A DNA stretch of 64,000 nt, taken from Bidens hawaiensis. Its lineage: Eukaryota; Streptophyta; Magnoliopsida; Asterales; Asteraceae. Both the position numbers and the translations under genes were made by a program. The stretch is from contig JAIQDT010001751.1 in assembly GCA_021521415.1 (NCBI GenBank), positions 186,001 through 250,000 on the forward strand, given 5' to 3'. The notes under the pieces are model-generated. The model was not told the DNA's origin. It saw only the letters and a program-made list of their open reading frames with translations, and did no database searches. Shown in pieces: positions 44,111 through 58,250 of the stretch; positions within the stretch are counted from its first letter, which is position 1, and every line of letters starts with the position of its first letter.

Positions 44111-44435
44111 GGGTAAGGTTAAAATGAAAACCCATTTGAGTTGTGAAAACCCGCGAAAACCCTATGTAACATCGTTTTTTTTGTTACATGTAATATATGT
44201 TATAACATTTAATACAAAACATCGAAACATAAAAAAAATGTTTTGCTATTTTTTAACATTTTTTTATTAATTTTTATATATGTTTTCAGGAGAGAGAAAA
44301 AGTTATATTTATATTTACATTTTTTATTCACTTTAATTGTGGACCATAAGATTTAAACATTAATTAAAAACATGTGGTTGAGAATGTGTTTCTAGAGTTT
44401 TCACAACTCAAGTAGGTTTTCATTTTATACTTAGC
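44111..44435. mobile_element. TIR MITE between (TA)n tracts, copy 1
   Basis: GGTTAAAATGAAAACCCATTTGAGTTGTGAAAAC-type left end and its inverted counterpart (AAAATGAAAACCTACTTGAG) on the right form about 35-bp TIRs. TA tracts lie on both sides (about 44090-44110 and 44436-44458). 325 bp, non-coding. Confidence 0.7.
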
Positions 44436-44458
44436 ATATATATATATATATATATATA

Positions 44459-44709
44459 GGGGAAGTATAGAATGAAAAGCCACTTGAGTCGTGAACACCC
44501 GTGAAAACATATGTAATATTTAATACAAAACATCGAAAACTAAAAAAAAATTGTTTTACTATTTTTTAATAATTTTTATATATGTTTTAAGGAGAGAGAA
44601 AAAGTTATATTTATATTTACATTTTTTTATTCACTTTAAAAAAGTTAAAAATAGTTTTTTAGGAGTTTTTAAGTTTTCTCTTTAAGATGAGTTTTCACTA
44701 GATCCCACA

Positions 44710-44711
<2 letters not shown>
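44459..44711. mobile_element. TIR MITE between (TA)n tracts, copy 2
   Basis: The left end GAATGAAAAGCCACTTGAG and the inner phrase GGAGAGAGAAAAAGTTATATTTA match copy 1. The right end is more degenerate (TAGTGAAAACTCATC inverted). TA tracts at 44436-44458 and 44712-44741 border it. Confidence 0.6.
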
Positions 44712-44741
<30 letters not shown>

Positions 44742-44742
<1 letters not shown>

Positions 44743-45452
44743 CTTACAAACTTGGTGTGCAAAATGGGTTGTACTTTGTGCTTGATAAATATTTTTATTT
44801 TTTTTCAATCTTCTTTTTTTCTTTTTACCCCTATACTTTTCATCTTTTACATATTTGTCACAAACCATTTTTTATTTTTAACCACAACAGTTTTTTTCTT
44901 TCAACTTTGGTCCCCAATACTTTTCATGTTTGCAAAAATTTTCATTTAACGTTTCGGTCTAAATATTGTGAGTGAATACGCTGCAACGCGTGTTCGTGGT
45001 TTAATATCTTTATGTTTATTTTCCCCATTTTACGGCTCCATCGTAATGTTCTGGTCCAAAGTCAACTTAGTTATTCTTTTCTATATTTTACGTTTCAGTC
45101 TATTTTCTATGCGTTAACACACCGCAATGGGTGTGGGTGGTTGAAGGTTTATACGTGTTACTTTCATTTGTTTTAGAGTCCCACTACAAAACGTGGGTTC
45201 AACTCCCCTTCAATACATGTGTTCGATAAAACGATGTCCTTTAACACTTGGGTTCGATAAAATGTTTTGTCGTTACTTTTTTCATTATCTGACGCCCCCG
45301 TCGTAATGCACCTGGAGGGAGGGGGTGGCTTAATACTAGTTAATAATAAAAACAACATAAGGATTTTTAGTGACAAAATCAATAATTTTTAATGAATGCA
45401 ATATATTTTCGTATCATGACAAATCAAAATCATCATATCTTTTTAAATTAAA
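44742..45452. other. Intergenic, no gene recognised
   Basis: T-rich first half; the second half has scattered GC-containing words, such as ACGCTGCAACGCGTG, that could be remnants of Helitron ends, but no complete terminus. Confidence 0.4.
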
Positions 45453-45762
45453 CTAGGGTATTGACCCGTGTACGACACGGGTGGAAATATAGAAATCGTC
45501 AGCTAAAGATATATAATTTAAGATGACAAAAGTTTTTGTTATATGTTTATTAGGAGGATTATTTGATATAGCTGCAATTCATATTCGTATGCAAAGAAAG
45601 TACTTAAAAACATAAAGTTTCAAAAAAGGAAGAGTTATAATACATTGTTTGGAAACGTATTTAAAACTTTAACAATTACAAATTCATAAACTACTAAATA
45701 TTTCCTTATAAATCATATTTGTTGTCTTGTTTGTAATTTTCGTGTTTATTATTATTATTTAA
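45453..45762 (-). mobile_element. 3' fragment of an autonomous-type Helitron
   Basis: CTAG at 45453-45456 is preceded (minus strand) by a perfect hairpin ACCCGTG/CACGGGT (45464-45482). Upstream on the minus strand a frame reads NMIYKEIFSSL and stops, matching the extreme C-terminus of Helitron helicase frames. The same sequence continues at 57554 onward. This copy is interrupted at 45763 by another Helitron. Confidence 0.7.
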
Positions 45763-46583
45763 CTAGGTTAGATCCCGTGTTACACATGGACGGAAAATAT
45801 ATGTGTGTGTGTGTATGTGCACCCACGTGTGTTATATAGATTTTAATGAATTGTAAACGTCAGATAATGTAGCATTATTATTATTGTAAGGTATCACATT
45901 GTTATTTTAATTATAAAAATCTAACATACAAATAACAAATAGAAAAAAATAACAATTTAAAACATACTTATAAGTTATGTCACATATTTCTAATTTATAT
46001 CATGAAACAAAAAAAAAAAACATATTAACTAAAACTCCATCAACTACTAGAGTCATATGTTATAAACTATGAAGCGTAAACATGTATGTGTTGTAATAAA
46101 AGTTGTGTGTTATAAAAACTATATTTATTGAAATTATAAAATATTTAAGTACACAACATAAAAAATGCTAAAAATATGAATATAACAATGAGATATAATT
46201 ATAATTTTTATTAATCGCACATTTAATAAAACAACAATATAATCCAAACCTCGTGACTTAAACTACCATTTCAATCCATACGTCCAGTCCAAACGTTCAC
46301 AGATAATTTCCCAAAATCCAAAAAATATAAAATAACAAAGTCTCAAAATAAAAAAAAATAGCAATGAAAACAATTAATTGTCTTTATTACTCAATAAATG
46401 ATAATTGATGATTATAACAAGATATTTTGAAACTTTCTTTAACTAAGAGTTAATGTTTAAAATTAATGTTCAAATTAAAATGTGAAATTATATAAATGGA
46501 AAATTGATGAGTTGAAAGTCTATGTGGACATGCTAGTTGAATGTCGTGTGAAAATCTTGTATTGCTTTAATAGTATAGTAAGA
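45763..46583 (-). mobile_element. Non-autonomous Helitron nested in the previous one
   Basis: Minus-strand 5' end TCTTACTATACTATTAAAGC at 46583 and 3' CTAG at 45763-45766 with an imperfect CCCGTG..CATGG hairpin. The 5' end matches those at 2430 and 63176. AT-rich, non-coding, 821 bp. Confidence 0.65.
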
Positions 46584-47395
46584 TTATCAAAAGATTTGCT
46601 TGTTTTGTGATGCAAATGTCATTGATCATCTGGTTCATTTTTCACCTTGAAATGTACCCGTAAAGAAATGCTAGCTTAGTTACCGAGACAAATGTATGCT
46701 TTTGACTTCTGTAGTAAAAAAAAATACATTTGTTTCATCAACATGATCAACTTTATAAACGGATTATAATTCATTGAAAGAATTATTTTCATAGGTGACA
46801 TGTATATACAACGAACAGAAAATGGTTATGTAATCAAATTGAGTTTGGAAAATAGCCAGTTATCCTGAATGAGCAAATTTTACCTAGTTGACTTGTAAAA
46901 AATAGCCAATTTGACCTCAAATAAAAATCCTTTTGAAGAACATCGAATTAAAAAGCCAAAATAGTTAAGTCAAGATCAGAAGGGTTTTAAAAATAGTCAG
47001 GTTGTCCCAGATGAATCAATTTGACCTCAAATAAAATACGGTGGAGTTGTGTTTAAAAAAACATTTTTGAAGAAAATCAAATTAAAAGAATATTTAGTAA
47101 AGTCAATATCAGAAGAGGATAATAACTGTACCTAGTAAATTTAGATTCGGCCTCTTTGAGGTGATGGTTTTTGCATCTAGTATCGGTGAAGGGAGTTGCA
47201 TAGACTTTGGTTGCATAAACTTTAAAATAGTGAATTGATATTATATTATATTATATTATATACTCTGTATGTACTAAATATCAACCTATGGTTTGTGAGT
47301 ATGAAACACTATTCAACTATTTTGGTATCTTTCATGCATATAGTTCAACTGTTAAATGCATGGGCTTATTTTCTTATCTTATTAGTGTCTTTATC
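46584..47395. other. Intergenic, with a diverged short tandem duplication
   Basis: Between about 46850 and 47110 a unit of about 120 bases (AAAATAGCCAGTT, TTTGACCTCAAATAAAA, AAAATCAAATTAAAAG-like) occurs twice. A TATAT tract at about 47238-47262 follows. No gene recognised. Confidence 0.5.
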
Positions 47396-47737
47396 TATAG
47401 GGCCAATATTATATATTGTTTTAAGGATTGTGTATGTCATTTTAGTTTGCTTTTAGTCGGTGTAGTACGTACTCTGTATGTTTATTTTGTAAGTTAAAAT
47501 GTAAACTTTGGATAAATAAGGACCCAATAAAAGGGCTACTTAACCCATTTATCCACACAACACTCTCATTCAAGAGAAACTCAAGGGAAATAAAGTTTCT
47601 TTCTCTCCATCTCCACTTTTTCTCTCTTTTACATAAACAAACTAAGATCCGAGATCCGAGTGTCGTTGGTGATTTCCGCTAACCAACAACACGGATTGAT
47701 CCGAGTCAAGTCTTGAGATCCATTTAGAGGACCTACA
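47396..47737 (+). repeat. Copia 5' LTR (342 bp)
   Basis: Starts TATAGGGCC, where the 3' LTR has TGTAGGGCC, and ends GACCTACA. The promoter region reads CCCAATAAAAGGG where the other LTR has CCTATAAAAGAG, so the TATA box is weakened. Confidence 0.93.
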
Positions 47738-48049
47738 AGTGGTATCAGAGCTTTCGGCTCGACTTTTTATGGTTTTTGGGTCAAACTTTTTGGATTTTGA
47801 TCTTAGTTTTGTTGGATTTGAGGTTGGTTTCGTGTTACTCATCTCTTTTGGAGTCCCTTACACCTTAGAAACACACGAGAATCACCAAATCTAAGTTTTT
47901 AGTATTTTAAGTTTTTGTGTCTGAGCTCAGATTCGGCTTAAAACTCAGATCTAGGGCGATTTAGTGATTTTTAGACTAAAGTCTTTTTGACTTTTTGGAA
48001 GTTTAGGTGTCATATTCTTAAAAAAAAAAAAAAAAAACCGCTTCCGGGT

Positions 48050-48254
48050 ACTGTAGCAGTCGCATCGCCGAGGTACTGTAGCAATCGCGGGTGATGTAGC
48101 AGTCGCATCGCCGAGGTACTGTAGCACTTCGCGCGGGGGGGGGGGGGGGGGGGTACTGTAGCAACTCATGCGAAAAAAGGGTTTCGCATGCACTGTAGCA
48201 ACTCATGCGAAACACTGTAGTGACTCGGCACTGTAGCAACTCGGTACTGTAGCA
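48050..48254 (+). repeat. ACTGTAGCA minisatellite and G19 run in Copia leader
   Basis: The word ACTGTAGCA occurs seven times exactly and twice with changes, at irregular spacing of 15-35 bases, often followed by ACTC or GTCGC. A run of 19 G (48135-48153) interrupts the series. TTCGCTTCGC-type repeats follow to about 48410, just before gag. Confidence 0.88.
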
Positions 48255-48470
48255 AAAAAAAAACCTTCAATTTTTTTTCTTCTTAAAAATAAAAAAATTC
48301 TGGTTTTAAAAGTTGTTTCGCTTCGCATCAAGAAAATTCGCTTCACTTGAGACTGCTTCGCGTCTCATTAAAACGTTTCACTTCGCTTGAAACTGTTTCG
48401 CGCGAAATTCTTGTTTTTGTTAAAAATCAAACTGTTTAAGGACTGTTAAGTGTTTGAGACTGTTGTGACC

Positions 48471-50596
48471 ATGGCTAGTACTGATTCTAAGCTGTTGAAG
48501 GGGTGCTTATTGCTTGAGAACCAAGTGGGAACCAATACTAAACCTCCAAAGTTTATGACCTTAGATGACAACTTTGCTGATTTCAAATGGAGGTTCATGA
48601 ACTTTATTTCGTTGACTAACTCTGAGTTGTTGAGATGTTTTGAGGTAGGTCCTCATGTTCCTGTGGTAGTCACTGCAAATGGGGGACAAGCAAAAGTTGT
48701 TGAAAATTATGATCAAAATGATAAGACATTAATAGAGCAAGATAAGAAGTCATACCTCACTTTAACTGTTTGTTTTTCAAATGAAATTACTGAAACTCTA
48801 TGTGAACACAAAAGTGCAAAGGGTTTGTGGGATGCACTTGTTGAAAAAGTTGAGGGAAATGCTGAGATTAGAGAAAACAAGAAAGCTCTGCTGAAAGAAG
48901 AATTCATTTTGTTCAACCATCGTCAAGGTGAAAATGTGTTAGACTTGGTAAAAAGGTTTGAAAAGTTGATTGTAAGAATCAGAGCTTCTAGTGTCAACAT
49001 CACGAACTCTGAAATCAACCACAAGCTGTTGAATTCACTGCCTTATACATGGAGCGTCAATGTTGTTATCATAAAGAGAACCACAAACCTGTATACCATG
49101 ACACTCTCAGAGTTGGCTTCTACCATCAAATCTTTTGAAATAATGGAAGATAAGCTCCAAATGAACAATCAGTCCAAAAAAAATAAAGTTGGGACAAGTA
49201 ATAAAGTCGGGACAAGTGCTGCAGGTGAAAGTAGTCGTGCATGTCCTATCATTCCTGACACATCACATGCTGATGAGGTATACAGAAATTTATATTCTCA
49301 AGCTTGCATTAACAAGGTCACATATTATAGATACCATCAGAATGAAGTTTTGAAAGAAAATACAAAACTTCGTGAGTTAAATGCCGAATATGTAAAGGCT
49401 GACAAGATTTACGTTGAGAAGATTGAAACTCATCGTGATGATGTGGCAAATCTTAAACTTAAAATTTTTCAAAAGGAGCATGACGTTATATATTATAAAA
49501 ACATAATTAATGATTTAAAAGATGAAATTGAAAAGTTGAAACTTGATGCTTCTGATAAAAGGGAAAAAGAAAAACAAGTTGAAAGATTTGAAGCATCATC
49601 TGAGAAATTTGATGATCTTATTGGAGCCTAGAGAAGTACTAAAGTGAAAGCGGGGCTGGGGTACGATTACACTGCCGTACCACCACCTTTTAATGATAAC
49701 TACATTAGTTTGCCTCACTTTAGCTATAATACTTCTCCCGAGGAAGAAATGTTATATGGGGTTGGTAGAATACCAAAACCTGTGAAATTTGTTCATGCAG
49801 TACCACAAACTGTTGCTCCAGTTCAATCATCTGATAAATCTAACATCAATGTATCTTTTGAATCTGGTTGTGTAGAAGATAGTGGGTCGGTGGAAACGGA
49901 CACGAGTTGTGATTATGAAACCGTTTGTGATGAAACTTTTGTTGAAAAATGTGTTAACGAAAGTAGGCCTGTTGAGGTGAACATATCAAGTTGTTCATCA
50001 AGTTGTGAGACTGAGGATAATTCAAGTAAAAGCAAACTTTTGAAAATGAAAAGACAAGTACTTATTGTAAATATGTTCCACCAAATAAACGATCATTTTC
50101 TCAAACAACCAATCAATTTAGAAATCCTCAGCCATACAACTTCTGTGACAACAACTATGGTCATTATTAACAAAATTTTGTTGATCCATATTACACAAAT
50201 GTATTTTATAATCATGTTCCTTTCCAAGGATCACCTTTCCCACCACACCAACCACATTATAGTTCAGATGAGTTCTTTGGCACTCCTAGGAGAAAGTGTT
50301 GTTTTGTGTGTGGTCACTCTTCTCACCTTGCAAGACATTGCAAGCACTGGTTCAAGCAACAACTTGATATTCAAATGCGGCTTAGTCAGTCCCCAAAAGG
50401 AGCTTTTAGTAGCCCAGATTCAAGGACTGATCAAGCTGATAGTGAACCCAGTGAAATGGATGTGAGATCCAAAGTAAATGAAGTAAAACACAAAAAGAAA
50501 CCTTTTTGGAAAACCAAGAAGGATAAAATAAAAAATGATCCTAAGACTGTAATGTCTGAGGATTCACTAAAAACAGTTTTAAAATCAAGAAAATAA
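48471..50596 (+). pseudogene. gag: Copia gag, broken by a stop and a frameshift
   Basis: ATG 48471 (MASTDSKLLKG) opens a Gag with the Copia UBN2-type core (KSYLTLTVCFSNEITETLCE, GLWDALVEKVEGN, KSFEIMEDK). A Lys/Glu-rich coiled coil follows at about residues 290-380. The frame meets TAG at 49629-49631 but remains open beyond it in the same phase (KVKAGLGYDYTAVPPPF). Near 50040 a frameshift moves the sense to another frame, which carries the zinc knuckle CCFVCGHSSHLARHC (about 50300-50340) and a basic tail ending about 50596. Such Gags normally have one continuous frame. The breaks are described as found. Confidence 0.85.
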
Positions 50597-53158
50597 AAGT
50601 CCAAAATTTCCAAAACCAAGGAACAAGTTTTTGCTTGGATTCCTAAGGACTGTTCTTCATCAAGTGAGGCTCCACCAAGGAATAAATGGTTTTCAGGAAA
50701 TAAAATCAAGTTTGGTCGATTTACGGTTGACCTTCCCGGGACAACAGTATCCCAAGAACCCATGTCTATTTGAACGCTTAGTGCATGCAGGGTCAATCAA
50801 GGAGGACTATCAATAGTATTAGGTACTTAGATAGTGATTGCACCCGGCATATGATGGGAGACGAACCCTTGCTATTTGATGCTAAAACATTTGATGGCGG
50901 ATTCGAGTCATTCATAAGCGACATGGGAGGACAAACTTCATGGAAGGGAAGCCTTGTTTAAATGGCTCAACAACAACTCTTCGAGCGTTTCTCAAACCAA
51001 CCTCGTCCAACTGCTTCTCTCAAGTGATGGATCCAGCATCAGCTGTTGGATCTCGGTTTGAATCTCTTCAACTTTGTTATACAATGTGATAATGCATGCT
51101 TACGATAGTCTATCTGACAATAACTTTGCAGACCTTTTCACTAAAGCCATCGATCATGCCCGATTTGTATTTCTGGTCGAATCGCTCGGCATAATCAATT
51201 TTGATTAAAACAACCTATCTATCTTTTTGTTTTAAAATTGTAAATATTTTTCAAATATGTCACAATTTTAGAGGGAGAAAATGAGTTAAGTTTAACTCAT
51301 CAAAAAGATTTTCAATTCATCTTAAGAAAAGTAAAAACAAATCATACCAAAAAGATTTTATATTACTTTTAAGAAAATTTAAAACGAATTGTCCCGTTTA
51401 GGGAGAGCTCCTGCTTAGAGGGAGTCGGATAATTAAAATTTTTAAATTTTGAGAAATTGATCTGACCATTGGAAAATGATAGTACATTGATATGCAATGA
51501 TCCTAGCGCATGAAAAGAGTAGATCAAAAGTCTACAAAATCACTCACAGATGTGTAGATAGGCTTGACAAACAAACAAGTGTCGGGTGATATAAACCTAA
51601 ATTTCTGCCGGTACTAGTGGATATACAATTATGAAGCGGTTGCATGATTCCATGAAGTCATATTCATGAAGGCAGAAATGTAATTATACATGTCATACCC
51701 AAGCCTCTCTTTATCTGATCACAGTTGTCTTATGAAATATATGTCAATTTTTAATTTTTCTTTGAGTCAATAAAAGAAAAAGAAAAAGAAAAGAAAAAGA
51801 AAAAGAGTCAAGAAAAGAAAAAGAAAAACAGAAAAACAAAAGAAAAATCAAGAAAAAGAGTCGAAAAATAGTCTATCTTAGGATTTTAAATTCTGTTTTA
51901 TTTCTTCATTTATTTTGATTCAAGCCTTGGACTTTCTCTATTTGTAGTCGTACAAGACCTGATTGTTAAGGCCTTGAATCTTCTGCTTTCTTTTAATCTT
52001 TCTAGATTGAGTCAAGTGTGCAAAAATAAAGCATAAAGTGTCAAGTATGTTAATAAGAGTACTGTGATCAAATAAGAAAGGTTTAAGTCAAGTTGAGGTG
52101 ATATGTCGACACAAAGTAAGCCCGAGATATGGTGGAATCAGTAACATGTCTGATTAAGTGGGGACCACATAAGCACCGTGCCTAATTGTACTTTAAACGT
52201 ATCACTTTGGCATCAAAACACTTGTCATGTTAAACAAATGGACGATATTTACAGTTGGTGATGAAATTATGACATAATAATATCAAAATAGAAACGCGAT
52301 CTAGGGCTTTGCAAATCAATATGATTCCATGTTGTGATTTTTCTCACAAAAATATTAAAATCGTTAGAAAATTCTGTAAATATTATTGGTATATAATATT
52401 AATTTCATCTTTACTCCTATATTTTATTGCTTATTTTGATTTTGTTTTATTTTAGTTTCAACTTCAAAATGTTATGTATATATTTTCGTTATATTTAAAA
52501 TATATGAACATGTCAAAAAGATTTTAAACTTTTATTATGTTCGTACATATTTTGTTAAACTTTGTTTCATTCAAAATCATGTGTTTTGTTATCAAGGTCG
52601 TTCATGCAAAGTTCGTTGGAAATCCGGGAGTTAAATAAATCATTTACAAGTTGAGAGACTGAAATTGGGAGGGCCTATGAATGATTTCTTCTTGACCCTC
52701 GAGAGGGTCTGTGAACGAATCTTATTCGTTTTAGCTTTTTTGCAGTTGTACATGGACAGGTGGATCAAGATCAAGTCTACTTGGAGTTGCAGATGCTGAA
52801 GTGCTTAAAAGAAAACGAGAATGTGAAAGTTGGTGATTGAACCTAAAGATGAAATGATTGTGTCTGAAGACAAGGAATGAAACCAGCCGGCTCAAGAAAG
52901 TTAACAAAAGAAAATTAGATGTCGAGCCTCCCGCATCTGATGTTTCTAAAATTTGCTGTTGGCGATCCTTCCCAGAAAATAAGATTGAAGTTCAAGTCTA
53001 CAAGACCGGAAAATAAAGAACTGTTCAAGATCCAATCTGGTTCAAGATCATGGATCAAGACAAGTACTGGATCAAGACAAGTACTAAGTTTCAAGAAATA
53101 AAGACGAAGCAAGGAACTTGACGAAGGTTCCTCGACATACTCAATCCTAGAGGGAGAT

Positions 53159-53500
53159 TGTAGGGCCAATATTATATATTGTTTTTAGGATTGTGTATGT
53201 TGTTTTAGTTTGCTTTTAGTCGGTGTATTACGTACTCTGTACGTTTATTTTGTAAGTTAAAATGTAAACTTTGGATAAATGGGGAGCCTATAAAAGAGCT
53301 ACTTAACCCATTTATCCACACAACACTCTCATTCAAGAGAAACTCAAGGGAAATAAAGTTTCTTTCTCTCCATCTCCACTTTTTCTCTCTTTTACATAAA
53401 CAAACTAAGATCCGAGATCCGAGTGTCGTTGGTGATTTCCACTAACCAACAACACGGATTGATCCGAGTCAAGTCTTGTTATCCATTTAGAGGACCTACA
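53159..53500 (+). repeat. Copia 3' LTR (342 bp)
   Basis: TGTAGGGCC to GACCTACA, with an intact CTATAAAAG TATA motif near 53291 and a leader-like sequence identical in pattern to the 5' LTR. Confidence 0.94.
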
Positions 53501-53505
53501 TTATC

Positions 53506-54145
53506 AATCTAAATTTTATGAGTTGATAAGTAACAACATGAGTGCGTGGTTTAACTTTTTTAGTATGTTTTCTAGTTCGGTTTAAGGGGCCCGCCGCAAC
53601 GTACGGGTTAAAACTACAAGTTCTTCAAAAAAAATTATGCATATTTCAATACATAAACCTTTATATTTGTTAAATTATGCTTTTCAGATTTGATTGGCCT
53701 TTGAAATAAAAATCAGTATTAAATCCTTTTCATGAGTTTTAATAAAAGTTCTTAATTTTAAACGCTAGTTAAAATAATTAAATAAGTGAATCACAGGCTC
53801 ACCGCTTGAGGTGTACTCACAAAGTTATTCCAACTTGTGTACTAAAATATAATAAAAACAATAGCATCAGCATCTCTTTATTCAAAACCCAAAACCTGGT
53901 TCCTGATTCCTAAATACTAATCCTGGTTTAGCCACTTGATTACAACCTTATTCAACTCACACAAAACAACTTCTCAAAAGTTTAATATTCTACCCAAAAA
54001 AATATTTAAAAAATAATTAAATTAATCCATTCCTTCCCTTTAAATACCAAATTCTTCACATCATAAATTCATCTCAAACAACAAACAAAGTCATATACAA
54101 GTTACAACTGCTTTTATATTATTAACAACAATCAAGTTATAAAAA
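53506..54145. promoter_or_regulatory. Intergenic and ADH promoter region
   Basis: A weak Helitron-like end (CTAG 53572-53575, CCCG..CGGG hairpin near 53590-53606) lies in the left part. A TATA-like TTTAAATA at 54039-54046 lies 100 bases before the ADH start codon, followed by a CATC/CAAAC-rich leader. Confidence 0.5.
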
Positions 54146-56510
<2,365 letters not shown>

Positions 56511-56925
56511 ATGGAAAGATATTGTGTTCATAGTGTTGTATATGAGTGTACAAGAAAAGAGACCGGTGGTGGTTGTTCTTGAATTGTGTTTGTTTATTTG
56601 TTGTATTCGATCTTATGTGCAACTTTAATACTATCTTATTTTTACTAAAAGAATGTATGATGTAATGAAGGTATTATACCCTATGTTGTCCATGATATCA
56701 CTGAATACTTGGATGAAAGCATTGACCACTCTAAATACAAAACATTGGGCTGCATTTGTCATCTAATCTATTAAAACAAACCATTTTGTCCATATGGCAT
56801 CATTTTAGGGTGTCAATCTAGATGCCAACTAAATGTCATGTTACATATTATTTTTCTTATTAATGCCAAATCACCCCTACGTATTATATAAACCTTAACA
56901 TTACAACTACTGAAATTTATTTTTA

Positions 56926-56977
<52 letters not shown>

Positions 56978-57553
56978 ATTTTAGCTATCAAGATGTTGTA
57001 TTCGTTTTCATTTTTTTCATCCGTCTCTTCGATATATTAGCCGTACACAACATTCCACAAAGTATTTATTCTACGCTAATGGTTGATTCATATATATTAT
57101 TCGTTACTTGCATTGTCATTTCATTTTCTTTTTCACTTTGTTGTTTGTATTATTTTTAATTTTAATATGATTTTCCTATAATCTATATAGGTCCTACATC
57201 AAACTCCAAGATTCAATGGACATGTTGAACTGTTTGAGATATACGAAAATATGGTTGATTTATTTTGTTATCGGAATTATTCCGTTAATTATTCCGGTTA
57301 CATCCATTGATAATTCTTACGAAATTGCTTTCTAATAATTCTGTGTATTTAATACTAATTGATCTTTAATAATTTCAGTTTCTGACGGCCCAACTTGTTA
57401 TATTGGCTAATTGCATGGATATGTATTTGATGGAAAATAGGTTGATTGTGCTTGTTTTGGTCATTACAAATGTATTTTAGTTATGAATTTATGATTATTT
57501 ATTATTTTATCAAGGTTACACAATTCATGAAAATTAATTCATTTTTATACTAG
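56511..57553. other. ADH 3' region and intergenic DNA with (CT)n
   Basis: The first 200 bases probably hold the ADH 3' UTR. A (CT)n microsatellite spans about 56929-56972. A patch near 56694-56770 resembles one near 27148. No further gene seen. Confidence 0.5.
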
Positions 57554-58250
57554 GTTATTGACCAGTGTACGAAACGGGTGAAAATATAGAAATCGTCAAC
57601 TAAAGACATATTTAAGATGACAAAAGTTTGTTTTATATGTTTATTGGGAGAATTATTTGATATAATTGCAATTCATATTCGTATGTAAACAAAGTACTTA
57701 AAAACATAAACTTACTAAAAAGGAAGATTCATATTACATTGTTTGGAAGCATAATTTAAAAGTTTAAATATTAAAAATTTATAAACTGTTAGTATTTCCT
57801 TATAAACCATATTTGTTGTCTTGTTTGTAACTTTACCTTGCTTATTCAAAATAACCATTTTAATACAATCTCTACTCTTCACTCTTGATAAAGCAACATT
57901 AGTTGACCATAAGTAAAAACGAATCTCTCATATATATTCCAACTCTTGCTAGAGATCTGCTTTGAGTTGTTACAATTATATCGCTCTTATCTATTGTGTC
58001 ACCAATATTACCAACGATTAACGCTACAACTTTATAAGTTTTTAGCAGGTAGTAAGTCCTTGCACCCTTTTGCCTTGTTCCAATAATGCACAACTTTAAA
58101 TCCATATCGGGATCGATTTAAGAACAGTCACTTACCATTCGACATCCTTGAACCAAAGGATTTTGAGAATCCAACATTGTCTTCAAGTAATTCATTATTT
58201 CTTTATCTAACATTTCAAAACTTGATTATGAGTTGTTGCGTAAGAAAATA
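57554..58250 (-). pseudogene. Decayed Helitron with helicase remnants
   Basis: 3' end CTAG at 57554-57557 with a mutated CCAGTG..AACGGG hairpin, nearly the same sequence as 45453-45745. On the minus strand, remnants of the Helitron Rep/helicase protein are readable in changing frames: MLDSQNPLVQGCRM (about 58150), typical of the N-terminal domain, then LKTYKVVALIVGNIGD (about 58030), SLARVGIYM (about 57945), TYGQL and NVALSRVKSRDCIKMVILNK (about 57845-57905), typical of the helicase C-terminus. N-terminal and C-terminal parts are too close, so the middle is deleted. The 5' end was not found. Confidence 0.7.

Larger units (their letters stand above)
47396..53500 (+). mobile_element. Internally deleted Ty1/Copia retrotransposon
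   Basis: Two 342-bp LTRs (47396-47737 and 53159-53500) and the exact target duplication TTATC (47391-47395 and 53501-53505). A tRNA-iMet primer site TGGTATCAGAGC lies at 47740-47751 and a purine tract (GAGGGAGAT) before the 3' LTR. The interior has a long leader, a decayed gag, the start of the protease (LDSDCTRHMMGDEPLLFD near 50826-50880) and then, after a deletion, the tail of RNase H (DNNFADLFTKAI near 51117). Integrase and reverse transcriptase are absent. LTRs differ at roughly 14 sites (about 4%), much older than the Gypsy element. A 1.9-kb 3' region includes a GAAAAAGAAAA tract (51770-51865). Confidence 0.92.

Noticed and set aside
47235..47497. Overlapping hydrophobic 70-codon frames
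   Set aside because: AT-rich sequence running into the Copia LTR; no homology recognised.
53572..53606. Helitron 3' end
   Set aside because: CTAG and a weak hairpin are present, but spacing is long and no 5' end was found.
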